Source: Prinsepia uniflora
Lineage: Eukaryota > Streptophyta > Magnoliopsida > Rosales > Rosaceae
Direction: 5' to 3'
NCBI GenBank assembly: GCA_032719365.1
Contig: CM064861.1
Coordinates: forward strand, 95,802,721-95,866,720
Length of the DNA: 64,000 nt
The notes below the pieces were generated by a model. It was not told the origin of the DNA, searched no databases, and saw nothing but the letters and a program-made list of their open reading frames with translations. Shown here one piece after another: positions 35,164-48,600 of the stretch (within the stretch, counting starts at the first letter, position 1; each line of letters begins with the position of its first letter). The translations under genes were made by a program, and so were the position numbers.

Positions 35164-38028
35164 TTAGCTAATCCTTCCAGTTTCATCTATCAAGGTACCA
35201 ACTTGCTCTCCACATAGTGCTTTCGAAATATTTCCAGGCTCTAAAAGATTAAAGACCACAACTGCACAAAATGAAAGAATGCATATTGATTAACAGAAGT
35301 TGCCCTCTATGCCTCCAATATGGTTCCTTGATGTATTAACTAAATCAACTAGAAACACCTGAATTAAGATAAAAGGAAAAATCTTAACCAGCTTACAAAT
35401 AAAGATAAATACACTTACCAGGAATCCTGTTTTCTTCACAGAAGGTCAGCGCCATTGAGTCCATGGAAGCGGCACCTCTTGTGACTAACTCCCTAAAAGT
35501 GATGTGCTCGAATGTAAAATTATTGTCTTGGGAGCTACAGTCATAGACACCATCTACATTGGTACCCTTGAGTACTGCTTCTGCATGAACTGAGAGAATT
35601 TAAGAGTGTCACGTAATTTTATAGAGTCCAAAAGACGTGGGTGGGGAATCCGTCCATGTTCATGTGTGAGTGTGTGTGCTGAAGAGCTGAAGCATAGCAA
35701 TTCAAAGAAAACTGGTGATTCAATTATGTGTTTTAAGGGAAGCGTGAGTGATTGCAGAGCCATACTCTCCAAAGCTCGAAGTGCTGCAGCTGTGTCGGTG
35801 GAGAAGAGAGGATTTCCACTCCCAGCACCAACACCAGCAAAAATTACAACTCTTCCTTTATCAAGATGTCGTATGGCGCGCTGCCTACAGTACGGTTCAG
35901 CAATCTCCTGCATCGAAAATGCAGTTTGAACACGAGTCTGGACTCCCATCTTCTCTAGTGCAGACTGAAGCAACACAGAATTCATTACAGTGGCCATCAT
36001 TCTGGTACATATCACAAAGTAACCTTGTTTAGGCCATGTATAACAAGAAGCTGTCAGACTGTAAAGACAGAACATGGACACAAAGATTCTTCTTCTTAAA
36101 TCGTGCTGTTTCTATGACTTTAAATTCACACAGAAATGAAACCCAAAGATATGCAAATTCTATCTTGAACTTCTAGTGGTACATGCGTAAAGCCCACATA
36201 AGACAAATGAAACTATAAGGCTTCACTATGAGGTCTCTCATACCATTCATGATGACAAGAAGTCTACTCTAAAGCATGATCGTTGCATTTTCTGGTGATT
36301 GTCCACGGTTGTATTCTAGTGATTTACGAAAAAGCAAATGCTGAAGCTGACCAGATAAATCGATTTCATGAAACTGAATGGCAAGTGAATAAGATCACTA
36401 TCATGAAAATCTAAGTGACAGCCCAAGCACCGCAAAAAGAAATGAAAACACAAATGCATATAGGAAAAACCAAAAAATGGGGACCAAATTCATTGGATTT
36501 GGACATGCTTCACACAGAATGCAAAGATCATGTTAATATTCTCAGGTTGGTAATGATATTTTCCCAGATTGTTGTATGCAGTAGTTCCATATAACCTGTC
36601 GCAGATACCACAAATCACAAGAAAAGGTGTTTGCTTTCTCCAGAATGCAAGGATCATGTTACATTGCAAGATTAGCAATGATACTTACCCAATCTGGTAT
36701 GCAGTACTTCTATCTAAGCCTGTTGCAGTAACCCAAGCATCTCCACAAAAGAAGTTGCGACCTCCAACAACAATAGCCACCTACTCCACCCAGCAAGAAA
36801 AAACAAAATTTTACAGCTCAAAACAAATCAACTGGAAGATGAAAAATGATCATACAGGCATCAATGCATACCTCCACGCCATTGCGACAGGCCAATGCAA
36901 CTTCTCTAGCAATCAGCATTGCCAGCTGCCCAAATCACAGAACACAATGCGACAAGACTATTTACAAGCAAATAACATTAAAAAAAAATCATCTTAATGA
37001 ATGGTTCTACATAAAAGATAGAACCTTTGAGTCGACATTGTTTGGAGCAGTTCCAGCAAGAGCGGCGCCACTGATTTTGAAGACCACTCTCCGCCATTTA
37101 ATTGTTGGACCTGATTTCACCTTGTTGGTCATCTGACTTACAGGACTGGCTAATACAATAGCATTTCTGCTTACAAAACAACATAAGAATCTGAGCAAGA
37201 GAGAGTGATTAAATGCAGCTAACAAAAATGCACAATAAACGAATCCAACCTCTTGGATTTCACTGGCGTGTTACCGGAAGAAGAAACGCCTCTATCATCG
37301 TCAGAGACGGCCTTAGAAGGCACTGAATTTCCGACGATCTGCTCCATCTTTTTGAACCAAGGCCAGTGACTCGTTGACAGGCCACCGTTGATCATCCTCT
37401 GCCTTTCAAGCTTGTACCTTTTCTTCAAGTTATCGACCTTGTTCTTGCACTGTTCAACGCTCTTCATTTGCCTCTCGCACCTCTCGGTCAGGATCGCCGC
37501 CACCTCCTCCCAGTCTCTGCCTCTCAGATTTCCGCGATTCAGCTGATTGAACTTGTCTATGTAGGCGTCCAGAAGGCAAGATATCGCCGGATCGCTCCAT
37601 TCCTCTCGGTCCTTCCTGTACTCTCCGGTCGCATTAGATGATGGCTTGGATCTTTTATAACTGTGCGGAGCTCCTCCTCCGCCGCCTTCGCTATGTTCAT
37701 CGGAGTGGTCTTTCCTCTTTTCGCTCCCGCCTGCAACAGCGTCGTTCTGATCGGTGCCGCTGTCGAACGGATTCGAACAGAACGCAGCGGTGGCTGCATT
37801 TTCATAGCCGTCTCCATCGTCGTCATGATCTTCCCTCGCGTGGTCCTTGTCGTTGAGAGTTGGCTGCGATGGTGGCGCGTGGACTTCAAGAGTTCGCGTG
37901 GCGTATCGGTGAGAAGAAGCGTAGGGTGGGTGGATTGGGTGGGAGGTTGGCGCGTGAGGGAGGTTACTGTGGAGGTTAGGGTTTGAGTCGTCACCGAGGA
38001 TAGAGAAGTCGTCGTCACAGGAGGCCAT
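35164..38028 (-). CDS. Trihelix DNA-binding domain fused to a UMP-kinase-type amino acid kinase
   Basis: Seven exons: 37250-38028, 37025-37166, 36872-36925, 36689-36780, 35766-36001, 35419-35589 and 35164-35261; all GT-AG, 523 aa. The N-terminus is acidic and low-complexity. A trihelix (MADF/SANT-like) domain spans about residues 139-232 (EEWSDPAISCLLDAYIDKF, RDWEEVAAIL, KSVEQCKNKVDNLKKRYK). From about residue 280 it is a uridylate-kinase fold: FKISGAALAG, AIVVGGRNFFCGD, MMATVMNSVLLQSALE, GVGAGSGNPLFSTDTAAALR and VLKGTNVDGVYD, close to bacterial UMP kinase. The same fusion is known in Arabidopsis (At3g10030, from memory). Bacterial UMP kinase makes UDP from UMP; activity of the fusion is unproven. 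The start at 38028 (MASCDDD) is preferred over an upstream in-frame ATG at 38226. Confidence 0.9.
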
Positions 38029-41000
38029 TAGAGGAGGGACGTTAGGGTTAGCGGGGTTTGGCGGAACGACGACGTTAGAAATGGCGGGGAGGGACGTTGG
38101 GCGGAATTGGAGAAAGCGAGAGACGAAGTGGTTTAACGGAAGGGTATGCCGTGAATGGGTGGGGGATAGGCTGTGACGGCTTTGTGACGGTCCCGTTAAG
38201 TAATGAATTAGAACTAAATAGTTCATTGAATTGAATTGGGAACATGTCCGTGGGACCCGGATTGATGTGGATGGGTAACTGGCTATTGGCCCGTTTCAAC
38301 ATTTTTTCTTTAGCGTTTGCAAATTTGGTTACTCACGGTTTTCGATGGTCAGGATCTGAAGTAGTGTAGTTAAAGGCAGATACAAATTCGTTGAAACCGA
38401 TATTAATTTGATTTAAAGGGTTATTATATTTATTAGTTGATATTTCACTTTATAATATATATATATTTTGGACTAACACCGTATAATATAATATTATAAT
38501 TGTTCATCATATACACTATCTCACTTAATCCTTATCTATTGTTTGCTATGTTTGTATTTAAATTATATCTAGATAATAATCCACTATTATGAAGTTTAAA
38601 ATGTTGAAAATTTTAATTTGTTGATGTGTATGTAAGAAATTTTCATGTGAATGAACAAAATTTTGATGTGATTAAATTAAATCTTGATGTGATAAATGAA
38701 GTGTTAATGAGAATAATGGCTAGTTCACGCAAATTTAGAAGTGGGCATATAGAATCGAAAAATCAAAATCATACCGTTCCAGATCGGATTAAACCAAAAA
38801 AATATCAAATATTAAAATCAATGTGATAATCGGTACGGTTTCGATTTCGAAGTTTTGAAAGCCATCCTGTACCGATACTAAACCGAATTAGCATTTCTAT
38901 TTTTTTAAAATAACTAAAACTATTTTCCTTTTGGTTGATATAGCAATATATACTAAAAATTATTATGAGTTCTTTGTGGCTTAATGATAATAAATTTATC
39001 TAATTAAAATTATTTTGTCTATCATACTTAAAAATAGTCTTGTTGGATTACATTAGAAACCATTTTTCCTAATCTAAATAATAACAACACTAGTAGTTAT
39101 CTAAGGAGTTGGTATCATAATTCCTCATTAATAGTAGAAAAAAAAAAAACTTGTTAACCGAGTATTTGTTACACTATAAACCATAATTCCTCATTAGCAT
39201 TCACCTAGATCCTAAATCCATGAATTTTTTCTTAAAACTGAAATCGTACCGAAACCATACCGAATTTAATCGGTGCAGTATGATCCGATATCAATTTCAA
39301 ATTGTGGAATATCAAACCGTACCGAACCGATTAAAATTAAATGGTACGATTTCGGTATCACCAAATATCGTATCATACCGAATCGTGCCAAACCTACGCA
39401 AATCCGAAGAAGTTATCACAAACGAGCCGAATGTAGGAAAACTTGCACATGTGGTTCTCGGCTGTCTTTCCAGGTGTCTAGTAACCTTGCTTCGACTTGG
39501 CGCTGGCCCAACTCTCCCAACTATTACCCATTTATTATGGAATAATCTGTTTAGGAGGGACATCTTTACATATTTCTTCCAAAGTCTTCTCTTATTAAGT
39601 ACTGCTTGTACAATTTTGATGTATTTCGATTCTTCCGCACAAGAGAGGTTTGATGTTTTTGAATTCACTTTATTAATTTCACTTTCTACTCACAGGATGC
39701 TCTTTATGATCTCGGCTCATAATTCAATTCTTTATGTATTTAGCTATTGAATTTCAAAATTATGTTTTTATGTGATCGTATCATAAAAAAGAAAGTCTGA
39801 ATTTTCAGGGAAAACCAGCTGTTTAGAAAAAATTATGTTTTTTTATAGATTTTTTGTTGAATAAATTATATGAAATTTTATGTCTAAATCGTTCAAAGTG
39901 ATCAAACTAAATTGGTTTGGAATAGGATGGTTTCAATTCTATGTTTTGAAAGTCCGAACTTTATTCAACCATTCAAATTCTAAATGTAGTTATCAGCTTT
40001 ATGTACTTTCATTTGGTTCCAACTGGTGGACTCTGGGATCATTATGGTATTCTACCACCAACACAAAGAAAACAATTTCATTTGACCAAAAACAAAAAAA
40101 AATTTCAATTTTCAAGTTCATTATATCATCGAATGATTAGTTGATTTTAGAGCAGGCGCAATTCGGTTTGAGAAAATAATATGTGGATCAGGTGTTTTAA
40201 TTTTATTAATGTAATACGGTTCTTTTCTATTTAATCAAAATAAATATGAATTTGAATATAAAAATAAATAAATATCATCAAACACTTAGGGCTCGTTATC
40301 GAGTTGGTAAGGTAAGTTCATAATTAAGTAGGGCAGTAAGGTAATTGATGGTAAGAGAAAACATATATTTGTGTAAGTATGGTGTCTTAATATGTCAAAT
40401 TAAATACGCTCGGAACGCATAAAGGTTAGTAGGGTCAAAGAAAAAAAAACACTTAAAGGCTCATTTAGTATCATTTTGCAAAACATTTTTTTTCATTTTT
40501 TAAATATAATAATTTAGAAAATAAAAATACAAGATATAATAATTTACTTATGTTTTATACACCTACCCATAAACCACCACCTCATGACCTCCACCACCAT
40601 TCCTTCCCATGATTACATTGAACATTCTAATATATTAGGGCTATCCATTGAGAAGTATTTGACAATATCAATATTTATTCAAAACTCACTAACTATAATT
40701 TTTAAAGTTTCTAATCCCCGACCACCAAAATAACTACTTAAACAATGAAATTAAACCTTTAGAGCTTTTAATCTAATTAATTTGTTTCCCTTTTATTTTA
40801 TGAAAGCATTACTCTCACTTATAATATTTTTTATTTTGTACTTGTTCGTTTTAAAGAGTAATGTAGAAATAATCCAACTTAAAACTCGACAATTAATAGC
40901 AAGAATTCTTCAAAAATATTTTAAAACTTCAAATATAAAAAACCTTAATTATCCGATATTAGGTTAATTGTTTGTGGTGTAGAGTCCAAAATCCAAGAAT

Positions 41001-41076
41001 TAAACTGTAATCCATTAGCTTTTTTCCACCAACATTTATACCTAAACAACCCTGCCCTTCCCTAAAACTTCTATAT
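38029..41076. other. Promoter of the trihelix-UMPK gene, then AT-rich intergenic DNA
   Basis: After the first few hundred bases (divergent promoter side) it is AT-rich without genes. Two stretches (38755-38890 and 39235-39405) are rich in degenerate ACCG(T/A)ACCGAA motifs, a repeat type also hinted at near 3175-3330. No ORF with recognisable content. Confidence 0.4.
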
Positions 41077-41081
41077 CATAC

Positions 41082-41750
41082 TGTTAAACCATAATGTTCA
41101 TACCATATCGGCCCAGACCGAGCTTGAAGCCCATACTGACTACAGGCTCAGCCCATTGCCAAAACAGTACCAGTTCGGACCAATCTTGGAGGTCCAGCCC
41201 TCTGCTTGGCTCGGCATGACGGCCCAGACCGACCTAGAGGCCCAGCCATCTTCTGACACCATGTCACTGGCCGACTCTAGAGGCTCAGCCCCTGTCGGTC
41301 GGTGAGTCGACCCAGACCGACCGGTCGGCCCAGTACTGCCGCCTAGCACAAGCCCAAGGGATCCAGGCCCACTCACGCGAACAAACCCTAGTCGGGTCTG
41401 GATGGCACCTCCATGTGTCAGTCCCATAGCGAATTGACATTTGTCCCACATCGGGAAAATACAAATATTATATTCACCACACCCGTACAAAAGGGGTCCA
41501 TTTGTCGTACAAAAGTAACTAAACAATTTACTGTTCACTACTACTTTTTACAGTATACTTTCCACCACCCTCTACACTTTAGACCGACCACTGACTTGAG
41601 CGTCAGAGTACCTTTGGGTTGGTACCACACCAGTGCCTATACTCTGACCGACCGACCAGTTTCCTTCCATTTCATGTTTACACAGGGCACTTGGCAGAGC
41701 ATCATTCGCTCCCTAAGTTGGCACATTTTGTGCATCAACACCTAACAACA
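41082..41750 (-). mobile_element. Probable solo LTR, unassigned superfamily
   Basis: On the minus strand TGTTGTTAGGTGTTGATGC to GGTTTAACA, 669 bp, between CATAC (41077-41081) and CATAT (41751-41755), a duplication with one mismatch. It contains CCGATGTGGGACAAATG, a phrase common in plant LTRs, and a C/G-rich part with repeated CGGTCTGGGCC/CCGACC motifs. The ORF on it is incidental. Confidence 0.6.
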
Positions 41751-42736
41751 CATATTTCATTCTTCGTTTCAATAAGTGTATATTATTGTTCCGATAAAAA
41801 ATGTATGACATGGTAATTCAAATGTAAGCATATAAATTAAATAGAAATAAATCTTTAAAAAGCCGCATGAGACTTTAGGTTAATAAGTACTTTGATAATC
41901 TGTGTACGAAGAGGTGGGAGGTGCAAGGTGGAACTTATATAAGTTTAGTTGAAGGTCCCTTTTGATATTGTTTTTGTTTTTATTGAAAAACTATTTTATT
42001 GGAAAGTAAAGTAGTGGCATATCTAGGATTTGACATAAGAGGGAACCTAATCATTTTTTCAAGCAGGACCCTCCCCGTAATTCCCCTTGATTAACATAAG
42101 AGGACCTACTCCCGTTGACACAACATTGTAAAATGACCAAATTACCCTCGATATTAACGTAAACATACTTACCACGTGTCATACAAGAGATATTACCATG
42201 ACCTACTCAGGGTTTTTAGAGTACGCAAATTCCACGTGATGCCTTAGCTTTCATACAGCCCGCGTCCGCGATCAACTTGGAGGGTGTCAAAACCAATAAA
42301 AAATGTGAGTGGACAAAAATAAAGTATTGGAAAACCATTTTCCGAAAATAAGAATTTAACCCTCCGTTTTATAAAACATGCATACTTAAACAATAAATCA
42401 GTGTGCTCAAATAAACCGCAATATATATATATCATGGGTCCAACCCAAAACCACATAAATATAAAAGACCCTCTGGTCCATATTTCAATGAAATCATTGG
42501 TTCTAAACTATTTGAAAACTTTTACACATATCACGAGTACAAAAAGCCAAATCTAATGACGCTGGTCCAACCAGCCATAAGTCAAATCTCGTCTCGCTGG
42601 TCCAACCAACTCGCTAGTCCAACTAGCATCCCATATGTACTACCAGTAGTCGAGTATAGGTCCTACATGGTCCAACTATGTCGGTGCGTGTGGAGCCCAA
42701 CCCCGACTACGTCTGAACCCATCTCTACGTATCCAC

Positions 42737-45535
42737 TGTAACACCCCGGAAATTCGAGGATTTCCATATTGTAATTTAATGTGTGATTTGACGATTTTAC
42801 CCCTGTGAATGGTATGGTCAAATGTTGACTTTTTGATTGATGAACTAAATGGACTTTGACCTATGACCGTGACGTAGTTCGGGACGTCACGAGTTCATAG
42901 ACAGGTGGCACGTCCAATTCGGACGATCAGGGTAAAAGTTATGACTATCGGAAGTTCAGGGGCATTACCGTAATTTGGACTCTCGGGGGGAAAATGTTGA
43001 CTTTTCTTTTGACAACTAATTTTCTGTTGACTCAAGGACCATTGGGTAGGCCTCGACGTCCTGAGTCCGTAGACAGGCGGCACGCCGAAATCGGACTTCG
43101 TACGAGGAAGTTATGGTCAGAAACGTGAATTCGGGAAGTTCGTGTCTCGGTTTTCGTGTCGAATATTAAATTCAGGAAATCTGATTGGAGGACACCTGGT
43201 GAGTGACAAGTGTCACTCACCCATTGGCTAGATTGGATCAGATCCACTATTGGATTATTAAACATTTGAATCAGCTTTAAATTTCAGCCTTTGGATTGAA
43301 AACCCCAGATCTAATCTCAGCCCTTGATCTAATCTGGAGATCAAATCTGGGCCGTTCAAATCTTTGAGCAGCTTTCCCTCCATTTCTATATAATTCTCAC
43401 CCGAACCCACACACACTGCCCATTTCATCCATCACACCCGCACTACTCCCTGTCCCTGTGTCTGTGTGTTGCTGGACTCACGGGGAAGGACGGAGGCACG
43501 GCGGTGGACGGCGGCAGACGGCGGCGCGGAAGGAAGCAGGGGAAACCCGTGGCGGTTTCAACCCAGATTTTTGGTAAATCATTTCCCACGTTTAAACTGG
43601 TCCGTTATCAATCCTAATCAACTCTAGGAACCTCCAGGAACCTTCTGGAATCGAACTCGTGGCCGGTGGAGCTCAGGGCGGTGGCATAACTGCGACGGGA
43701 GGCCAGAGCTGTTCTTCAAGGTAGGCCCTCGATTCGATCCGTGTTTCTCAATTCTATTTACATGGGACTAATCTAGGGACTAAGACGAGTATTTAGGAAT
43801 TGAAAGGACTGAAAATGACCCAGAAATGAAGGAATGGCAACCGGGTCTCGATCGCGGGTCTGATCGACCCGAGTTGCAGGAAAACGGGTCAACCCGTCTG
43901 ATGACAGTGGTGCTGACGTGGCACCCTGTCAGTCTGTCAGATGACGTGGACCAACCGTGAGCCGACACGTGTCACATGTCAGTGCACAGTCAGCACTGAC
44001 ATGTCAGTGACGTGGACCAGTCAGGGACTGCCACGTGTCACTGACATGTCAGTGACGTGGACCAGTGCCGTGCTGACACGTGGCACATGTCAGATCTGAC
44101 ACGTGGTCTGACAGATCAGTGTGGTGGACCAATCAGATGGTGACACGTGGCACCTGTCAGAGTCTGACATGTCAGACCTGACAGCTGTCAGATGACGTCA
44201 TGCTGACGTCAGCAGTGACGTCAGCGATGACGTCAGCAGGAACTGTTCCTGCGTTGACCGCCGCATTGACCGGCGCATAGGGGCGCGTGTGAACAGTGTT
44301 TCTGGTGGGACCACCACCATTCTTTAGGTTTCGACGATCCGGATCCAATGGCGGTGGTTTCGGGTCGATCGGAGATCTTTAAGTTGGTCAAAATAAGGTT
44401 TATTGCCTTGGAAAACGCGTTCCGGCGGCTTTCCCGGGTCGGTTTCGACCTAGACTTTCATGGTTGAATGTTGGGGGTTTAATTTGACCTTTACGAATAC
44501 TTGGACTTGACAGGGATTGTACATTTGTACCAAGACGAGGGTATACTTTCGGTTTCTAGCAGGATTGTACTGTGAGTGGGCCATTTTCTTAAAACCCTTG
44601 TGTGCATAAATGTTTTCTGGTTTTATTATACTTATTCACATGCTAAAACAATGATGGTTTTGATGATATAGAAAATATGGTTATGGCACGTTTCACGGTA
44701 TTTGGGCTTGAGACCCGTCCGATGAAACTGAATGATTGGTTCGGATTCTACCTATGTATATATATGTTGCATGTGGATATCAATAAAATGTATTTGTTAC
44801 TGCACTGTATAGATCCTTCCATATTATATTGTCTCCTCCGGATGAGGTACCCCGGAGAGGTCACGGACGTCTAGTACGTCCAGCGTCTATGACGCTAAGC
44901 ATCGGGGATGCTGTACCCGAACGGGGTTCGGGGATTGAACTCGGAAATTGAGACCCGAGTGGCACGCGTAGCCTTGTGATTGTGACCTTATTGGACGTCA
45001 GGGACGTCAGACATCAGGGATGTCGGGATTGGAGTGTATAGTGCAGCAACTAAAATTATGGTTATGGTTTTGTTATATGCCTTATGGTTCATATTATATG
45101 GTTTATGATTTTGGAATTATTGTGCACGCATGTTTGGAAAACGGAGGGGTAAATTATATGTTTTACTTATCAAACGATTTCATAAACTTGAGTTTCGGTC
45201 CACTCACCCTTTAATGTTTTTGATAACCCCTCCAGGTCGGGAAACTGAGGTAGAGGAGGAACCAGAGGCTGAGGCATAGATCTACTTCTGCGTACCTGAA
45301 CCCCTGCTGGGCGGTGTACCCGCAGGATTACTTTAGAGTCGTGCTCGCAAATTTGTAATTTTGGATTATATCCCTTGTCTGACATTCGTTTAATTCGGAT
45401 TTTATGTATGACTTTAATTTGGTTATTTATGCTTTTAAATGTTTTGAGGTTAAAATTGGTATGAATTATTGGGTGTCAGACGGGAGCAGGGCACGTCCCC
45501 TTGTGGTCCCTGTGGGATCGGGGCGGGTCCTGTCA
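42737..45535 (+). repeat. 5' LTR of the chromovirus
   Basis: TGTAACACCCCGG to GGCGGGTCCTGTCA. It has a TATATAAT box at 43387-43394, so transcription probably starts near 43420, a dense ACGT-core cluster (43905-44240), and exon-like signals: donor AAG|GTAGGC at 43721, block 44514-44571, acceptor CCCCTCCAG at 45235. Short antisense ORFs occur identically in both LTRs and are incidental. Confidence 0.96.
43387..43394 (+). promoter_or_regulatory. Candidate TATA box of the chromovirus 5' LTR
   Basis: TATATAAT followed about 30 bp later by a C-rich stretch. The same sequence is in the 3' LTR at about 50798. It places the U3-R border near 43420 and implies a leader of about 2.2 kb before the gag-pol start. 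Confidence 0.6.
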
Positions 45536-45667
45536 GCTTGGTATCAGAGCACTAGGTTGTGGTCAGTACTAGGGTATTGGTCTGCATGCTAGACTAGCGA
45601 TTAGTACTAGTTACTTTTCGACTTTTAAGAATATTGTTTTCTGATCTATGCCTCTTGACAGTTGGTT

Positions 45668-48600
45668 ATGCCTCCTAGGAGAATTCCGCATACTCGAACG
45701 GACGAGGATCTAGAAAGAGAGATGGAATGCGCGAGCATAGAAAGGGCTCAACGTTTGGGAGCCACTCCTTTCTGCGGGGGATCAAACCCCGAGGATGCTC
45801 ACGACTGGATCACCAAGTGGGAGAGGATCTTCTCGGTGATGCACTGCCCTCCGGGCGAACGAGTGACTCTGGCGGCCTTCTTACTGGAGGGAGGAGCCTA
45901 CCAGTGGTGGCATGGACTCGAAATGTCAGGGTGGTCTGTCCATACCACTACCTGGGAAGCTTTCCGTTCCAGGTTTCTGGACCAGTACTACCCGCGATCC
46001 TTTCGCGCGGCGCGGGAGGCGGAATTCCTGCGGCTGGAGCAGGGTGACATGTCTGTTTCAGACTACGAGCAAACATTCGGGAGACTTTCCCGGTTCGCTG
46101 CCTCATTCGTAAGCACGGAGGAGGACAAATGCCAGCGGTTTGAGCTTGGACTCCGAGGGGAGATCCGGGCCAGTGTGACTGCTACCACTCATGCTTCCCT
46201 GAGGGATATGGTCGACGCAGCGGTGCGTGTCGAGGCCAGTCTGGCGGCACACCAATCACGACAACCTTCGGGGGAGGGGCGACGTCAGGATCGCCCACAT
46301 CATGGGCCATCGGGCCGGAAGAACAACAGGGGAGGGAGCTACAGAGGAGCACCCTCATCCTTCAAGGGTCGTGGCTGGTCGGGTCGACGTGGAGGCTCTC
46401 AGGGCAGAGGATCTGGACACAACTCTGGGCAGCACTCATCTTGGAGTGGTGCATCTGGTGGGCATTCGGGCAGGCCAAGGCCAGTAACTTGTTTTGCTTG
46501 CGGAGAGGAAGGCCACTATGCCTGCGATTGTCCGCAGTTGTCCAAAAACAACGACGCTGGGGGCTCGAGTGTGGTGCAGAGCACGGCGTCCCACACTAAC
46601 GGAGGTCGCGGTCAGGGAGGTGACCGTGGTGCTGGACGTGGCGCGCGCGGGCGCGGACGGAACGGAAGGCCGAGGGCCCAAGTGTTTGCAATGACCCAGC
46701 AGCAGGCGAGGACTGCTCCAGGCGTGGTCACAGGTACACTACATATCTTTAATTTTCTTGTACGTGTATTAATGGATGCGGGGGCTACACATTCTTTTAT
46801 TTCGAGGAGTTGTGCTGGTTTGCTTGATTGTGTGGTATCAGCCTTAGATTGCGAAATGGGTGTTGGCACCCCGATGGGTACCGTGTACCTTGTGAATCAG
46901 GTGATTCAGAGGTGCCCGGTAAGAATTGAGGATGTGGATTTACCAGCAGACTTAATTATTTTGGATATCCACGACTTCGATATAATCCTAGGGATGGATT
47001 GGCTGTCGGAGCACGGATCGCTCATCGACTGCTGTAGCAAGCAAGTAATTTTGCGGAGCCCGGGTTTGCCGGAAGTTATCTTTCAGGGGGAACGTGATGG
47101 TTCGCCTCCTGAAGTGATTTCGTCACTTACTGCTACCAAACTTCTACGGAAGGGATGCCAGGGTTATCTGGCGCATGTCGTGTCGGAACGGGTCGATACT
47201 CTGGTTTTCGACGAAATACCGGTGGTCTGTGAGTTTCCAGACGTATTCCCGGAAGACTTACCTGGATTGCCACCATCGCGGGAGATTGAGTTTACTATTG
47301 AACTACTCCCGGGTACCCGACCTATATCCCAGGCACCATACCGGATGGCGCCGGCCGAGTTACGAGAACTCAAGACTCAATTGCAGGAGTTGGTAGATTT
47401 GGGATATGTCCGACCGAGTACTTCACCGTGGGGAGCACCGGTGTTGTTCGTGAAGAAGAAGGAAGGAAGTCTCCGTTTATGTATCGACTATCGACAACTC
47501 AACAAGGTGACGCTGAGGAACCAGTATCCTCTACCCAGGATCGATGACCTTTTCGACCAGTTGCGGGGAGCTCAGTGCTTCTCGAAAATTGATTTGCGGT
47601 CTGGGTATCACCAACTGAGGATTTCGGAGGAGGATATTCCGAAAACTGCTTTTCGAACCCGTTACGGGCACTACGAGTTCCTTGTTATGCCATTTGGTTT
47701 GACGAATGCTCCAGCAGCATTCATGGATCTGATGAACCGGGTCTTCCGACCCTACCTGGATAAGTTCGTGATTGTGTTCATCGATGATATTTTGGTATAC
47801 TCGAGGAGTGCCCGTGCACATGAAGAACATCTACGGTTGGTCTTGGAGAGACTGAGACAAGAACAATTGTATGCCAAGCTGAGCAAGTGTCAGTTTTGGC
47901 TGAGCAGTATTGGTTTTCTGGGACACGTGATATCGACGGATGGGATTTGCGTGGATCCCCAGAAAACAGAAGCGGTGACCAACTGGGCTAAACCGACAAC
48001 AGTGACCGAGGTGCGGAGTTTCGTCGGATTAGCGGGTTACTACCGGAGATTCGTGGAGGGTTTCTCCAAAATTGCTGCACCATTGACTCGTCTGACTCGG
48101 AAAGGAGTAAAGTTTATTTGGGACGAGCAGTGCGATCGGAGCTTTCAAGAGTTGAAGGATCGATTGACCACTGCACCTGTCCTTGCATTGCCGGACGACA
48201 GTGGAGAGTTTGTAGTTTTCAGTGATGCTTCACTGCAAGGTCTGGGCTGCGTGTTGATGCAAACTGGCAAGGTTATCGCCTATGCATCCCGGCAGCTGAA
48301 GACTCATGAGTTGAACTACCCTACCCATGATTTGGAGTTGGCGGCGGTGGTTCATGCTCTCAAGATCTGGAGACATTATCTGTTCGGCGCAACGTGTCGG
48401 ATATACACCGACCACCAGAGTCTTAAATACTTATTCACTCAGAAGGAGCTCAACATGAGACAACGGAGATGGTTGGAGCTGCTGAAGGACTATGACTGTA
48501 CGATCGAGTACCATCCGGGTAAGGCCAATGTGGTGGCGGATGCACTCAGCAGGAAATCAGCGGGAACTATTGCACACCTAGGGATGGTGTATCTTCCCTT

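Noticed and set aside
43032..43265. Short antisense ORFs repeated identically at 43032 and 50443, and similar pairs
   Set aside because: They fall in the two LTRs of the same element and have no domain or independent support.
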